Positions 1 to 9,000 of a DNA stretch of 64,000 nucleotides are shown piece after piece (position 1 is the stretch's first letter; each line of letters opens with the position of its first letter). Origin of the DNA: UBA1429 sp964482225 (GTDB taxonomy: Bacteria; Chloroflexota; Anaerolineae; UBA1429). The notes below the pieces were generated by a model. That model was not told where the DNA came from. It saw nothing but the letters and a program-made list of their open reading frames with translations, and ran no database searches. The stretch is taken from NCBI GenBank assembly GCA_964482225.1, contig CAYZWT010000005.1, forward strand, positions 62,001-126,000, given 5' to 3'. The position numbers and the translations under genes are program-made.

Positions 1-1137
1 ACCACCCAGCGGATCAGCTACCGCCAGCGCGTCGTGTTTGTGTACGAGGCGCGCAGTGAGGTGCCGATTGATCGCGTGCAGAATATCAACGTGATCGTGA
101 CGCTGCTGGGCAGCCACCTGGGCTATGGCGTCATGGTGGTGGAGACGGCGGCGCAGACCGGCACGCTGCACCTGAGCTATGTGCCCGATCCCGAGGAGAT
201 GCGCAGCGCGATCTGGGGACAGGCCGAGCGGGTGCAGGCCACCCAGCGCGCCACCGAGCGCCGCCTGATGGCCGAGGCGCTCTCCGGCTATCTTGGCATT
301 GACATTGACGAGGCGCTGCCTCACGAGCTGCAACCTGGGGAAGGGCTACCTGAGGACCTGGCGGACGAGCTTGCGCCGCAAAAAGAGCTGGCGCCTCTGG
401 GCAAGGTGATCGAATGGCTCCAGACCCTACAGATCCTGCCGCAAGTACGCATCGCCACACCAGAGCAAGTGATCTGGCGCAAACACCCCTTTTTCCTGCT
501 GATCAAGGCGCTGCCGCCCTTGCTCCTGGCGGCGCTTGCCATACCCCTGGCGGTCCTGGCCCAGTTCGACTGGCCGACCTTTCTCACGCAGTGGGGCGAC
601 TATTACCCCTTTGCGGTGCTGGTTCTGGCGATCTTTTCCATGGCCTGGCTGGTTTGGGAGGTCACAGACTGGAGCAACGACCAATATATCGTCACCAATG
701 ACCGCATCATTGACGTGGAGCAGCGTCCGCTCTTGCTGCGCTCCGAGCGGCGCGAGGCCAGCCTGGGGATGATCCAGAACGTGCGTTTCGAGATCCCGAA
801 TCCCTGGGCCGGCCTGCTCAACTATGGCAGCGTGCTGGTGCAGACCGCCGGGCGCGGCGATTTCACCTTTGACCATGTAGGCGCCCCCGCCGAGGTGCAG
901 GCCGAGATCTTTCGGCGCATCGAGGCGTATCGTGAGCGCACGCGCCAGCAAGAAGCCGAGCGCCGCCGCCGCGAGATGGCCGAGTGGTTCGCCGTCTATG
1001 ACGAGCTGGAGCAAAAGAAGGGCGGACGGCCCGCCGCCGAGGGCGACGACGAGCTGCCCCCCTTTACGCCCGAGGTGGATGACGGCCAAGGGCCGCGCTC
1101 GGAACGCGACGAGGGCCGAGGCCGCACGGTGCTATGA
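1..1137 (+). CDS. Bacterial PH-domain membrane protein, 5' truncated by window
   Basis: The frame is already open at base 1, so the true start lies upstream; 378 residues are visible. The first ~60 residues read like the end of a bacterial pleckstrin-homology (bPH2) domain (PIDRVQNINV, then LGYGVMVVETA). After a linker come two membrane segments (about residues 165-185 and 200-220) and a second PH domain in which the same pattern recurs (YIVTNDRIIDVEQ, GMIQNVRFEIPNP, YGSVLVQTAG). The C-terminal ~60 residues are charged and probably coiled coil. Proteins with this layout are membrane-anchored and of unknown biochemical role. The family call is firm; no substrate or partner can be given. Confidence 0.75.
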   Translation, partial: TTQRISYRQRVVFVYEARSEVPIDRVQNINVIVTLLGSHLGYGVMVVETAAQTGTLHLSYVPDPEEMRSAIWGQAERVQATQRATERRLMAEALSGYLGIDIDEALPHELQPGEGLPEDLADELAPQKELAPLGKVIEWLQTLQILPQVRIATPEQVIWRKHPFFLLIKALPPLLLAALAIPLAVLAQFDWPTFLTQWGDYYPFAVLVLAIFSMAWLVWEVTDWSNDQYIVTNDRIIDVEQRPLLLRSERREASLGMIQNVRFEIPNPWAGLLNYGSVLVQTAGRGDFTFDHVGAPAEVQAEIFRRIEAYRERTRQQEAERRRREMAEWFAVYDELEQKKGGRPAAEGDDELPPFTPEVDDGQGPRSERDEGRGRTVL

Positions 1138-1143
1138 CGCGCT

Positions 1144-1479
1144 CTAGCCCTGGTTGGCCGCGACGAAATCCGCCCGCACAGGGTGAAACGCGTCAATGAC
1201 CAGGGCATCCTCCAGCGCCGTCACGCCGTGGCTCTCGTCGGGGGCCAGGGCGCAACTCTCCCCCGCCGCCAGGATGTCGGTGCGGCCCTCGCGCTCGATC
1301 GAGATGCGGCCTCTGACCACATAGACGATCTGGACGTGGGGGTGCGCATGGGTCGGAAAAACGACCCCCTTGGCCAGCGATACCTCGCACAGCATCAAGT
1401 CATCGTTGTAGCTCAGCACCGTGTGCTGCACGCCCGGTTGCAGCTCGCGGGGGCGACGGTCGGCCTGGTGTACGATCAT
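1144..1479 (-). CDS. Small single-domain cupin protein
   Basis: 111 residues, a complete single cupin barrel. The metal-binding first motif is visible as PTHAHPHVQIVYVVRGR, followed by the Gly-rich turn AAGESCALAPDESHGV of the second motif. The His residues suggest a bound divalent metal, but cupins this small range from enzymes to sugar or ligand sensors, so no reaction is claimed. It is the last gene of a minus-strand run behind the methionine aminopeptidase (60-bp gap) and ends 6 bp from the convergent PH-domain gene. Confidence 0.8.
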   Translation of the reverse strand: MIVHQADRRPRELQPGVQHTVLSYNDDLMLCEVSLAKGVVFPTHAHPHVQIVYVVRGRISIEREGRTDILAAGESCALAPDESHGVTALEDALVIDAFHPVRADFVAANQG

Positions 1480-1539
1480 GGGTATGCTCCTCTTGGATCT
1501 GTGGGCATGTACGTGTTGGGCGAGGCCGCCGATGGGAGC

Positions 1540-2307
1540 CTATAGCGTCAGGATCTCGGGCTCCCCATCGGTAACCAGGATGGTGTGCTCGAAATGGGCG
1601 CACAACTCCCCTGTGACCGTCGCCACGGTCCAGCCATCTCTCTTGACGTGCAAGATCGGTGCGCCGATGGTGAGCATCGGCTCCAGGGCATAGGTCATGC
1701 CGGCGCGCAGCGGCGCGCCCCGGTTGGGCTTGCCCCAATTGGGGATCTGGGGCTCTTCGTGCATGTTGCGCCCCACGCCGTGGCCGGTGTACTCGCGCAC
1801 CACCTGGAATCCCTGCGCTTCGGCCCATTGCTGGATGGCGGCAGAGACATCGCCCAGGCGGTTGCCCTCGCGCGATGCCTCGATGCCCAGGCGCAACGCC
1901 TCCTGGGTCACGGATAGGAGCCGCCGGGCCTCGGCAGAGATGGCGCCCACAGGCACCGTCACGGCGGAATCTCCCACATAGCCATCCAGGATGGTGCCCA
2001 CATCAATGCTCAGGATCTGCCCTTCGCGCAGGCGCCGTCGGCCCGGGATGCCATGCACCAGCTCGTCATTGATACTGGCGTTGATCGTGGCAGGGTAGGC
2101 GGGGCCGCCGGGGTCGCTGTTGGGGTAGCCCAGGAAGGCGGGAACGCCGCCGTGGGAGCGGATCACATCCTCGGCGATGCGATCCAGCTCGCGGGTGGTG
2201 ATGCCCGGGCGCACGGCGGCGCAGACGGCCTCCAACGCCAGGGCGTTCACGTGGCCGGCGCGCCGCATGGCCGCGATGCCGGCCTTTGATTGCAGGATGA
2301 TGGGCAT
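1540..2307 (-). CDS. map: Type I methionine aminopeptidase
   Basis: 255 residues; removes the initiator methionine from nascent proteins in the cytoplasm. The metal ligands of the pita-bread fold are all recognisable: two Asp in DVGTILDGYVGDSAVTV, His in GHGVGRNMHEEP, and Glu in ALEPML and FEHTILVT. The start at the ATG of MPIILQSKAG fits the usual type I length; the open frame runs much further upstream but has no homology there. The next gene upstream ends 20 bp away, so the two are probably cotranscribed. It is not in the common secY-adk-map-infA context. Confidence 0.95.
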   Translation of the reverse strand: MPIILQSKAGIAAMRRAGHVNALALEAVCAAVRPGITTRELDRIAEDVIRSHGGVPAFLGYPNSDPGGPAYPATINASINDELVHGIPGRRRLREGQILSIDVGTILDGYVGDSAVTVPVGAISAEARRLLSVTQEALRLGIEASREGNRLGDVSAAIQQWAEAQGFQVVREYTGHGVGRNMHEEPQIPNWGKPNRGAPLRAGMTYALEPMLTIGAPILHVKRDGWTVATVTGELCAHFEHTILVTDGEPEILTL

Positions 2308-2327
2308 GCTGTGGCTCGACGCCTTGG

Positions 2328-2723
2328 CTAAAAGCAGCCGAGCTGGCAGGGCCGCACGCGAAGGCCCAGCGCTTCGACGATATTGCCCATGCCCAGCCGT
2401 GGGTAGGCGAACTGCTCGGCCACTTCCCACACGTCCAGGCAAGAGATGTTGTTTCCGCTGGCGCGGGCGCGCAGCGCGGCCTCGATCTCCGGCGGGACAT
2501 GGGCTGCCGCCTGGACGATCTTGCTCTGGCCCAGCGATTTGAGCCCATAGCCAAAGAGGCCGAGCTGGCAGCGGTAAAAGCGGAGCTCCAACTCTCCATT
2601 GGCGAGGGCGGCGATCTCGCCTGGGCTGATGCCGAACTGGGCGGCGATGGCGTGGGCGTGCTCGCAGGCCAACTGGCCGTCCACTGCGCGTTCTCGCAGG
2701 GCTTGCTGAATGTCTGTACTCAT
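2328..2723 (-). CDS. Uncharacterised 131-aa protein with internal duplication and CQLG motifs
   Basis: 131 residues from the ATG of MSTDIQQALR. The protein is visibly a tandem duplication. Residues 8-57 and 83-131 align as ALRxRA, then a Cys (C20/C95), a helix ending in AAQF/AEQF, a short turn and a closing CQLG motif (RCQLGLF at 51-57, PCQLGCF at 125-131). The first helical part of each half resembles a helix-turn-helix, but this is not certain. The extra Cys at 130 and the repeated Cys positions suggest metal or Fe-S binding at the two ends. I recall similar short proteins ending in this motif but cannot name a function. A TTGCCC-N17-TACAAT promoter lies just upstream, making it the first gene before map and the cupin gene. 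Confidence 0.75.
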   Translation of the reverse strand: MSTDIQQALRERAVDGQLACEHAHAIAAQFGISPGEIAALANGELELRFYRCQLGLFGYGLKSLGQSKIVQAAAHVPPEIEAALRARASGNNISCLDVWEVAEQFAYPRLGMGNIVEALGLRVRPCQLGCF

Positions 2724-2755
2724 GGAGCGTCCTTTCGTGCGGTGTTGCTGAGCCC

Positions 2756-2784
2756 ATTGTAGCGCTGGCAGGACCGGCGGGCAA
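2756..2784 (-). promoter_or_regulatory. Sigma70-type promoter for the CQLG protein/map/cupin run
   Basis: On the minus strand TTGCCC (2779-2784) and TACAAT (2756-2761) are spaced 17 bp apart, 33 bp ahead of the ATG at 2723. Placement and spacing are good; the site is inferred by eye only. Confidence 0.5.
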
Positions 2785-2818
2785 GCGGGCGGAGCGAATT
2801 CCCGGCCCAGCCGCTCCG

Positions 2819-2847
2819 TTGTCGGCGCCGGGCTGCGCTGGTATAAT
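2819..2847 (+). promoter_or_regulatory. Sigma70-type promoter for the glycosyltransferase
   Basis: TTGTCG (2819-2824) and a perfect TATAAT (2842-2847) with a 17-bp spacer, 39 bp ahead of the start codon. It forms a divergent pair with the minus-strand promoter at 2756-2784. Confidence 0.6.
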
Positions 2848-2886
2848 CCGCATCGAGTCACAATCCGACCGCATAGGAGGGACGCC

Positions 2887-4083
2887 ATGCGTGTATTGAC
2901 GCTCAGTTGGGAGTATCCCCCGCACATTGTCGGCGGCCTTGGCCAGCATGTGGCGGACCTGGCGCCCGCGTTGGCCCGCCGCGATCTGGAGATGCACGTG
3001 GTCACCCCTATGCGCCAGGGCGGGACCTCGGAGGAGCAACAGGGGAAGCTGTTCATCCACCGGGCGCCGGTGGCCACCTTTGGGTCGGGCGATTTCTATG
3101 GCGAAGCATGGCAGACCAACCAGGTACTGGCGAGCTATTGCCGCACCCTGATCGAGCGGTGCGGCCCTTTTGACCTGATCCACAACCACGACTGGCTGAC
3201 CGCGTTGGCCGCGCGCGAGCTCAAGCACGCCTTTCGCCTGCCCCTGGTGGCCACCATCCACGCCACCGAGCGTGGTCGTGGGCGCGGCTCTCTCGCCGGC
3301 CCGCAATCGGAACGCATTGACCGCACCGAGTGGGAACTGACCTTTGAGGCCTGGCGCGTGATCGTCTGCACCCAGTACATGGTCCAGGAGGTCTGCGATT
3401 ACTTTCAGACCCCGGAGGACAAGCTGGATGTGATCCCCAACGGCGTCAATCCCGCTGCCTTTGATGAGCTGGAGGGCGAGGACCTGGCCGAGTTCCGGCG
3501 GCAGTATGCCCTGCCCCATGAGAAGATCGTCTTTCACGTGGGGCGCATCGTGCACGAAAAAGGCATCGAGACCCTGATCCGCTCTGCGCCCCGGGTGCTG
3601 GCCCACGTGCCCGAAGCCAAGTTCATCATCGCCGGGCGGGGGCCCGAGCTGGACGCGATGCGCGCCCTGGTTGCCGAACTGCACCTGGAGCACAAGGTGC
3701 TACTGTTGGGCTTTGTGCCCGACGAGGATCGCAATCGGCTCTTGAAGGCGGCCGATTGCGCCGTCTTCCCCAGCCTGTACGAGCCGTTCGGCATCGTGGC
3801 GCTAGAGGCGATGGCGGCGCGGGCGCCTGTGGTCGCCTCGGAGGTGGGCGGCCTGCGCGAGGTGGTGCAGCATGGCGAGACGGGCATCACCATCTATCCG
3901 GGCGACGCCGGCTCGTGCGCTTGGGGGATCGTTCATACCCTGCAACATCCCGAATGGGCGGCCATGCGGGTGGCCAACGCCCTGGAAAAGGTGCGGACGA
4001 TCTACAACTGGGATGTGATCGCCGGGCAGACCCTGGACGTGTACCGGCGCGTGGTGGCCGAGCGCGCCCAGGTGGACTGGTAG
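2887..4083 (+). CDS. Glycosyltransferase family 4 (glycogen-synthase-like)
   Basis: 398 residues, GT-B fold. The N-terminus MRVLTLSWEYPPHIVGGLG is typical of glycogen-synthase-like GT4 enzymes, with the glycine loop that contacts the nucleotide sugar. The C-terminal domain carries VGRIVHEKGIETLI and the EX7E motif in EPFGIVALE, which binds donor sugar. An ADP- or UDP-glucose-dependent role in alpha-glucan or glycoconjugate synthesis is likely, but donor and acceptor cannot be read from sequence. A good RBS (AGGAGGG) sits 6 bp before the ATG. It is probably monocistronic; the next plus-strand gene is 258 bp away. Confidence 0.85.
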   Translation: MRVLTLSWEYPPHIVGGLGQHVADLAPALARRDLEMHVVTPMRQGGTSEEQQGKLFIHRAPVATFGSGDFYGEAWQTNQVLASYCRTLIERCGPFDLIHNHDWLTALAARELKHAFRLPLVATIHATERGRGRGSLAGPQSERIDRTEWELTFEAWRVIVCTQYMVQEVCDYFQTPEDKLDVIPNGVNPAAFDELEGEDLAEFRRQYALPHEKIVFHVGRIVHEKGIETLIRSAPRVLAHVPEAKFIIAGRGPELDAMRALVAELHLEHKVLLLGFVPDEDRNRLLKAADCAVFPSLYEPFGIVALEAMAARAPVVASEVGGLREVVQHGETGITIYPGDAGSCAWGIVHTLQHPEWAAMRVANALEKVRTIYNWDVIAGQTLDVYRRVVAERAQVDW

Positions 4084-4341
4084 AGGCACAGGCGCATGGC
4101 GCACCACCAGGGATGAAAACAGGGCGGGTCTGGGAGCGCGGCGTTGTACTCCGTCCGCTGCGTACGCCGCCGGAGCGTCGGACGCTGTCCCAAGGCGCGA
4201 GGATGGTTTGAGTCCATTTTCGAGGTACGTAGCGGGGGCGCGGTTCTCGGGGCACCGTGTAGAGCCAAGGGGCCGGGTGAAGCGGGCGTCTCGGCGCGAG
4301 ATAGCAGGGCGACATAATCCATGTCAGGAGGAGCGAAATAG

Positions 4342-5637
4342 ATGACGGAACAGGGAGTGATCGAGCCGCGCAGGAGCCTGGAGGGGGTGCGCATGGCTAA
4401 GGTGCGCCAGCTCTGGCGCCAGCCCGAGGTGGCGGATCTGCCCGCCGAGGTGCACGCCCAATTGGAGGCCGCCGGCGCGCTGGCGCGCATTGCGCCGGGC
4501 GACGAGATCGCCATCACCGCCGGAAGCCGTGGCATCGCCGCCATGCCGACGGTGATCAAGGCCATCGTGGAGGCGGTGCGCGGGCGCGGCGGGCGGCCGT
4601 TTATCTTTCCGGCGATGGGCAGCCACGGGGGCGGCAACGCCGAGGGGCAGCGCGAGCTCTTGGCCGAGCTGGGCATTGACGAGCGCAGCATGGGCGCGCC
4701 CATTCGCAGCGACATGGCCGTGGTGCAACTGGGCGAATCGCCCTCGGGGTTGCCGGTCTATCTGGATGCCAACGCCGCCCGCGCCACGGGGATCATCCTG
4801 GCCAACCGCATCAAAAAACACACCAATTTCGACGGCGAGATCGAGAGCGGCCTATGCAAGATGGCCGTGATCGGCATGGGCAAGCACCGCCAGGCCGTGG
4901 CGGTGCATCACCACGGCTCCGATGGCCTGCGCCGTTACATCCCCGAGGTGGCAGCCTGCATGTTCGCGCGGGCGCCGATCCTGGCGGGTCTGGGCCTGGT
5001 CGAGAATGCGCGCGGGGGCGTGGCCGAGCTACACGGCCTGCGCCCGGAAGAGATCGTGGCGCGGGAACCGGCGCTGCTGGCGCGCGCCAAGGTCCTCAGC
5101 CCCAAGATCCCCTTTCAGCAGATAGACATCGGCATCGTGGAGCGGTTGGGCAAAGAGATCAGCGGCACGGGCATGGACTGCTATGTCATTGGGCGCAAGC
5201 GCATCATCGGCGAGGACGAGTGGCCCGAGGCGCCGTACATTCGCTCGCTGGTGGTGCTGGATGTGACGCCCGCCAGCCACGGCAACGCCCTGGGGGTCGG
5301 CCTGGCCGACTTTACCACCCAGCGGCTGGTGGATCAGATAGATTGGCCGGCGCTACGGGCCAACATCCTGACCTCGGGGAACATGGAGCGGGGCAAGATC
5401 CCTCTGCCCTACGAGACCGACAGGGGCGCCATCGAGGCAGCAGCGTTCCGTGAGCGCGCTATCGCCTGCGAGGCGCTGCGCATCGTGGCCATTCGCGATA
5501 CCCTGCACCTGGAGCACCTGCTGGTCTCCGAGGCGCTGTTGCCGGAGGTGAGGGCGCACAGCGACCTGGAGATCGAGGGCGACCTTGCCCCGCTGCCCTT
5601 TGATGCGCATGGATGCTGGGCATCGCCTTTGACCTAG
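4342..5637 (+). CDS. LarA-like protein (DUF2088, nickel-pincer racemase superfamily)
   Basis: 431 residues. The segment FPAMGSHGGGNAEGQ and the later NRIKKHTNFDGEIESG and GMGKHRQA belong to the LarA/DUF2088 superfamily, whose characterised member is lactate racemase using a nickel-pincer nucleotide. Conserved His and Lys residues are present at these sites, so an active enzyme is plausible. Other members racemise or epimerise different hydroxy acids, and the substrate here is unknown. No larB, larC or larE cofactor genes are in the window. The RBS AGGAGG lies 13-18 bp before the ATG. A GTG-rich tail follows the last recognisable fold element. The gene ends 22 bp before a strong hairpin. Confidence 0.75.
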   Translation: MTEQGVIEPRRSLEGVRMAKVRQLWRQPEVADLPAEVHAQLEAAGALARIAPGDEIAITAGSRGIAAMPTVIKAIVEAVRGRGGRPFIFPAMGSHGGGNAEGQRELLAELGIDERSMGAPIRSDMAVVQLGESPSGLPVYLDANAARATGIILANRIKKHTNFDGEIESGLCKMAVIGMGKHRQAVAVHHHGSDGLRRYIPEVAACMFARAPILAGLGLVENARGGVAELHGLRPEEIVAREPALLARAKVLSPKIPFQQIDIGIVERLGKEISGTGMDCYVIGRKRIIGEDEWPEAPYIRSLVVLDVTPASHGNALGVGLADFTTQRLVDQIDWPALRANILTSGNMERGKIPLPYETDRGAIEAAAFRERAIACEALRIVAIRDTLHLEHLLVSEALLPEVRAHSDLEIEGDLAPLPFDAHGCWASPLT

Positions 5638-5658
5638 ATCCCCGCAGGCGGATAGGAT

Positions 5659-5690
5659 GAGCGCCGGCTGATCTCAATCAGCCGGCGCTC
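5659..5690. terminator. Bidirectional hairpin between convergent genes
   Basis: A perfect 13-bp inverted repeat (5659-5671 with 5678-5690, arms starting GAGCGCCGGCTGA) around a 6-nt loop, placed between the convergent LarA-like and cyclic-di-AMP receptor genes. There is no clear U tract, so it may act as a bidirectional terminator or an mRNA end stabiliser. Confidence 0.6.
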
Positions 5691-5693
5691 CGA

Positions 5694-5981
5694 TCAGTAA
5701 CGGGCAAAGGCATCGGTGTCGAGCACGAATACCGTGGCTCGATGGGGGGGATGGGTCTCTGGCGCGGTCTTGGGCTCGATCTCGGGGCCGGCGTTGGCAT
5801 CTATGATGCCCAGGGCCTTTTCGACCTGATCGTCTTCAACGCCGATCAGAAAGGTGACGTTGCCTCGACGCCAGAAACCTCCGGTGGTGCTAATGCGGGT
5901 AGAGCTGAACCCCTCGTTGGTCAGCGCATAGTTCACGTCGGCGGCATAGTCATCTCGGACAATCGCCATCAGCAACTTCAT
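5694..5981 (-). CDS. darA: Cyclic-di-AMP receptor, PII-like (DarA/PstA family)
   Basis: 95 residues, slightly shorter than the ~109 of characterised DarA/PstA proteins. The family pattern is clear: MKLLMAIVRDDYAADV, the nucleotide-binding TTGGFWRRGNVTFLIGV, and the closing strand ATVFVLDTDAF. These proteins form trimers and bind cyclic-di-AMP; their downstream partners are mostly unknown. The shortening falls in the T-loop region between residues ~65 and 80. It lies 56 bp downstream of the pseudokinase gene on the same strand, so cotranscription is possible. No diadenylate cyclase is in the window. Confidence 0.88.
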   Translation of the reverse strand: MKLLMAIVRDDYAADVNYALTNEGFSSTRISTTGGFWRRGNVTFLIGVEDDQVEKALGIIDANAGPEIEPKTAPETHPPHRATVFVLDTDAFARY

Positions 5982-6037
5982 CGCCCTTCACCTCGTCTTT
6001 TCGGGTATGGGTGGAACCGGCGCCCCGACGGGGCTCG

Positions 6038-9000
6038 CTAGGGTCTGCCTGTGGGCAGGTAAACGGGCACGCGCAGAGCCGTCTCGCCCGAATGAACCTC
6101 AATCGCCGTCTCGGCCGTCAGTGGAGGCAAGATCCCCTGCCAGCGCAAGGTCACGCGCACGCTTTTGCCTGGCTTGACTTCCAACTGCTCGCGAGAAACG
6201 GCCAGCTCTGGCACGGCGGGCCGCAACGCTACCCGGGCCGTCGCCATGCCAATGTTGCGCAGCATCAGGCGGCCTTGCGGCGGGTGATCCTCGTCGCCCG
6301 CGCTCATGGTCACAGGTTCCGGCTCGGCCAGCTCGGCCACCAGCGCGGTCTGCAAGCGGGTATCGACCTCCAGCAACCCCCCGTTGCTCTCGATCTGGAT
6401 CACGCCACGATCCTCGCTCAAGGGATCGGCGAACTCGTCCATATCCGTGTGGATGCCCAGCTCGACCGAGTGGCCCATCTCGCACTCGAACGACGCGCGA
6501 TCTATCACCAACCACAGTCTATCCGATTTCACGACACCGCGCAAGAGCCCCAGGCCGCGATTGAACACCCGTATACTCGCCTCGGTATCCCTGCGGTTGA
6601 CGCTGACGCCCAAATCCACAAAGGTGCGATCCACCTCCAGGCGGGGCGCCGCCAGGGCCAGGTGCAAGGGAAGCTTGATGCGCCCGCCATCGCTGCTGAT
6701 GGCCAGGGTCGCCGTCGCCTCGCTGCGCCCCGCCTCCAGGGCCAGGGCATAGGCTGTCAGGACGATGGCCGCCTGCCCCCCTTCGGGGCACACGCCGGTT
6801 GAGGGCGCGATCTCGACCCACTCGGCGTCGGTTTGGGCGTGCCAGGCCAGCGCGCCGGTGCCGTCATTGTGCAGCGTGATGGTCTGCCTGGCGGGCTCGG
6901 CGGGATCCACATAGCCGAAATCCACCCGCTCTGGCTCGACGCGCAAATCGGGCTGGATGACCACCAGGCGGGCCGGGACGGTCTGCACGTCTGAGCCAGC
7001 GGCGAGGCGCAGGCCCGCCGGTACGTCCAGCCGGATGCCGCGCTCAAAGGCGCTGGTATCGGCAACCACCTGGATGCGGCGAATTTCGCCCGGCGCGCAG
7101 ACCACGCTTTCCTCGGCGACGCTCAGCCAGGGGACGGCGGGAGTCGCCAGGGCCTCCAATGGGGCCGAGCCCGCGTTATGGATCGCCAACTCGCTTTGGG
7201 CCCGTTCGCCGCGCATCACGCGCCCCAGGTCCAGGAGGGGCGTCTCGATGACCATGCGCGGTGCGCTGATCTGCATGTCCAGGGCCAGCGACGCAACGCC
7301 ACCGTTGGTCTGCAAGCGTAACGCCTGGGGCACGTGGATAGGGCCATCGGCCAGCCCGGCGCAATCGCACACGATGCGGAGCTGCAATGACTCGCCCGGC
7401 TCGCATGTCCAGCGCTCCGGGTAGGGCTGCATCCAGGGCAACAGGCTGCGGGCGGCGCCCTGCAAGGGGCCATCTCCCGCATTGCTCACGAGCAGTGTGC
7501 GCTCAACGACCTGGCCCTCCGAAGCGTGGCCGAAATCGAGCTGCGCCGCGCCCACGTGCAGGCGTGGCCGGGGCCGCCAGGCCTGGGCCGCGATCCGGGC
7601 CTGGCCGCCGTTGCTATCGAGCAGCAACGCCTCCTGGGCCTGCTGCGGGCCATTGGGGAGCCGGTCCGGCAGGATGCGCACGTCCAGTTGCATCTGATTG
7701 CCCGGCCCCACGCGGAACTCGGTGGGGCTAACCTGTAGCCAGGGCGCACGCGCCACGCACTGGCCGGTCAGCAACTGACGCCCGCCATTGCGGATGGCCA
7801 GCGGCAGAGAGCGCGCGGCATCGTCCTCGATGCGCCCGAAATCAAGGCTATCCCGCTCCAGCAGGAGCACGGGCGCCGTGGCGATCTCGGCGCGGATGCC
7901 GATCCATTGGCGGCCCACGCTGGAATCCACGGCCAGGGCGCGCGGCTCGTAGCTGCGACCACCGGCCAAACGCGCCGGATCCAGGGATACGATGGCCCGC
8001 GCCTCTTTGCCGGGCGCCAGGGTGACCTCGCGCTCGGGCGCGCGCAACCATTCGGCATAGCGGACCAGGCGAAAGGTCAGATCGCCCTCGCCCGTGTTGC
8101 GCACGGTCAGCACCAGGCGCTTGCGTCCCTCGGCGGGCAGGTCACGCAGGTTGAACTCGTGGGGTTGCACCGAGAGCCGGGCCTGGGGGCGCTCGCGGAG
8201 GGCGGGCGCTGCGGGAGGCGGCTCTGGCGGGCGGCCAAAGCGTGGGTCGCGGGCAAAGCCCAGGTCTTCCATGCTGCCGCGCCCCGCCCGCGCGCGGGCG
8301 ACCTGCTGCGCTGCTTCGCCGGGCGCCACGCGCGCCTGAGAGTACCAGTCTTCGATGGGCTGCAGAGCGCCCTGCACGGCATCCCATAGCGCCTCACGCA
8401 TATCGGCGGCGGAGGCATAGCGGCGCTCGCGGCGGCGCCCGGCGGCCCTGGCAATGGCCTGCACGAGCTGGGTGGGCGCCTCGGGCACGGCCTGCTGCAA
8501 GGGCAAGGGCCGCGCCAACCCCTTTTCCAGCAGCCTGTCAATGAGCAGGGCATAGAGCAGACGGCCCAGGGCGAACAGGTCGGTCTGCGGGTCGGGGAAC
8601 TGCTCCGCGAGCTCGGGCGCGGCATAGCCCGTGATGCTCCCGTGGGGGCCATAGAGCCCGGGGCTATAGATCTGCCCCAGCCCCAGCCCCACCAGGCGCA
8701 CCCGGCCATCCGGCGCGACCACGATATGCCCGGGCGCCAGGAATGGGACATAGAGCGGCTGGGGGCGGCTGTGCAGATAGGTGAGCAGATCGCAGAGTTG
8801 GGCGCCCCAATTGCGGGCCAACTCGGGGGTGACGCGCACGTTGGGCTCGCCGATGATGCGCTCGCCGCTCCATCCGGGGGCGTATTCGCACACCACGTAT
8901 TGGCGTTCTTGGTCCTCTACGTGGTCCACCACGCGAGCCAGGCTCGGGTGATCCAGCGCGGCCCAACGCTCGACGGCGCGCTGCAACGCAGCCTCGGCCT

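Noticed and set aside
2308..3693. Upstream open frame continuing methionine aminopeptidase to 717 codons
   Set aside because: It runs antisense through the glycosyltransferase and in another frame through the CQLG protein; only the last 255 codons have homology.
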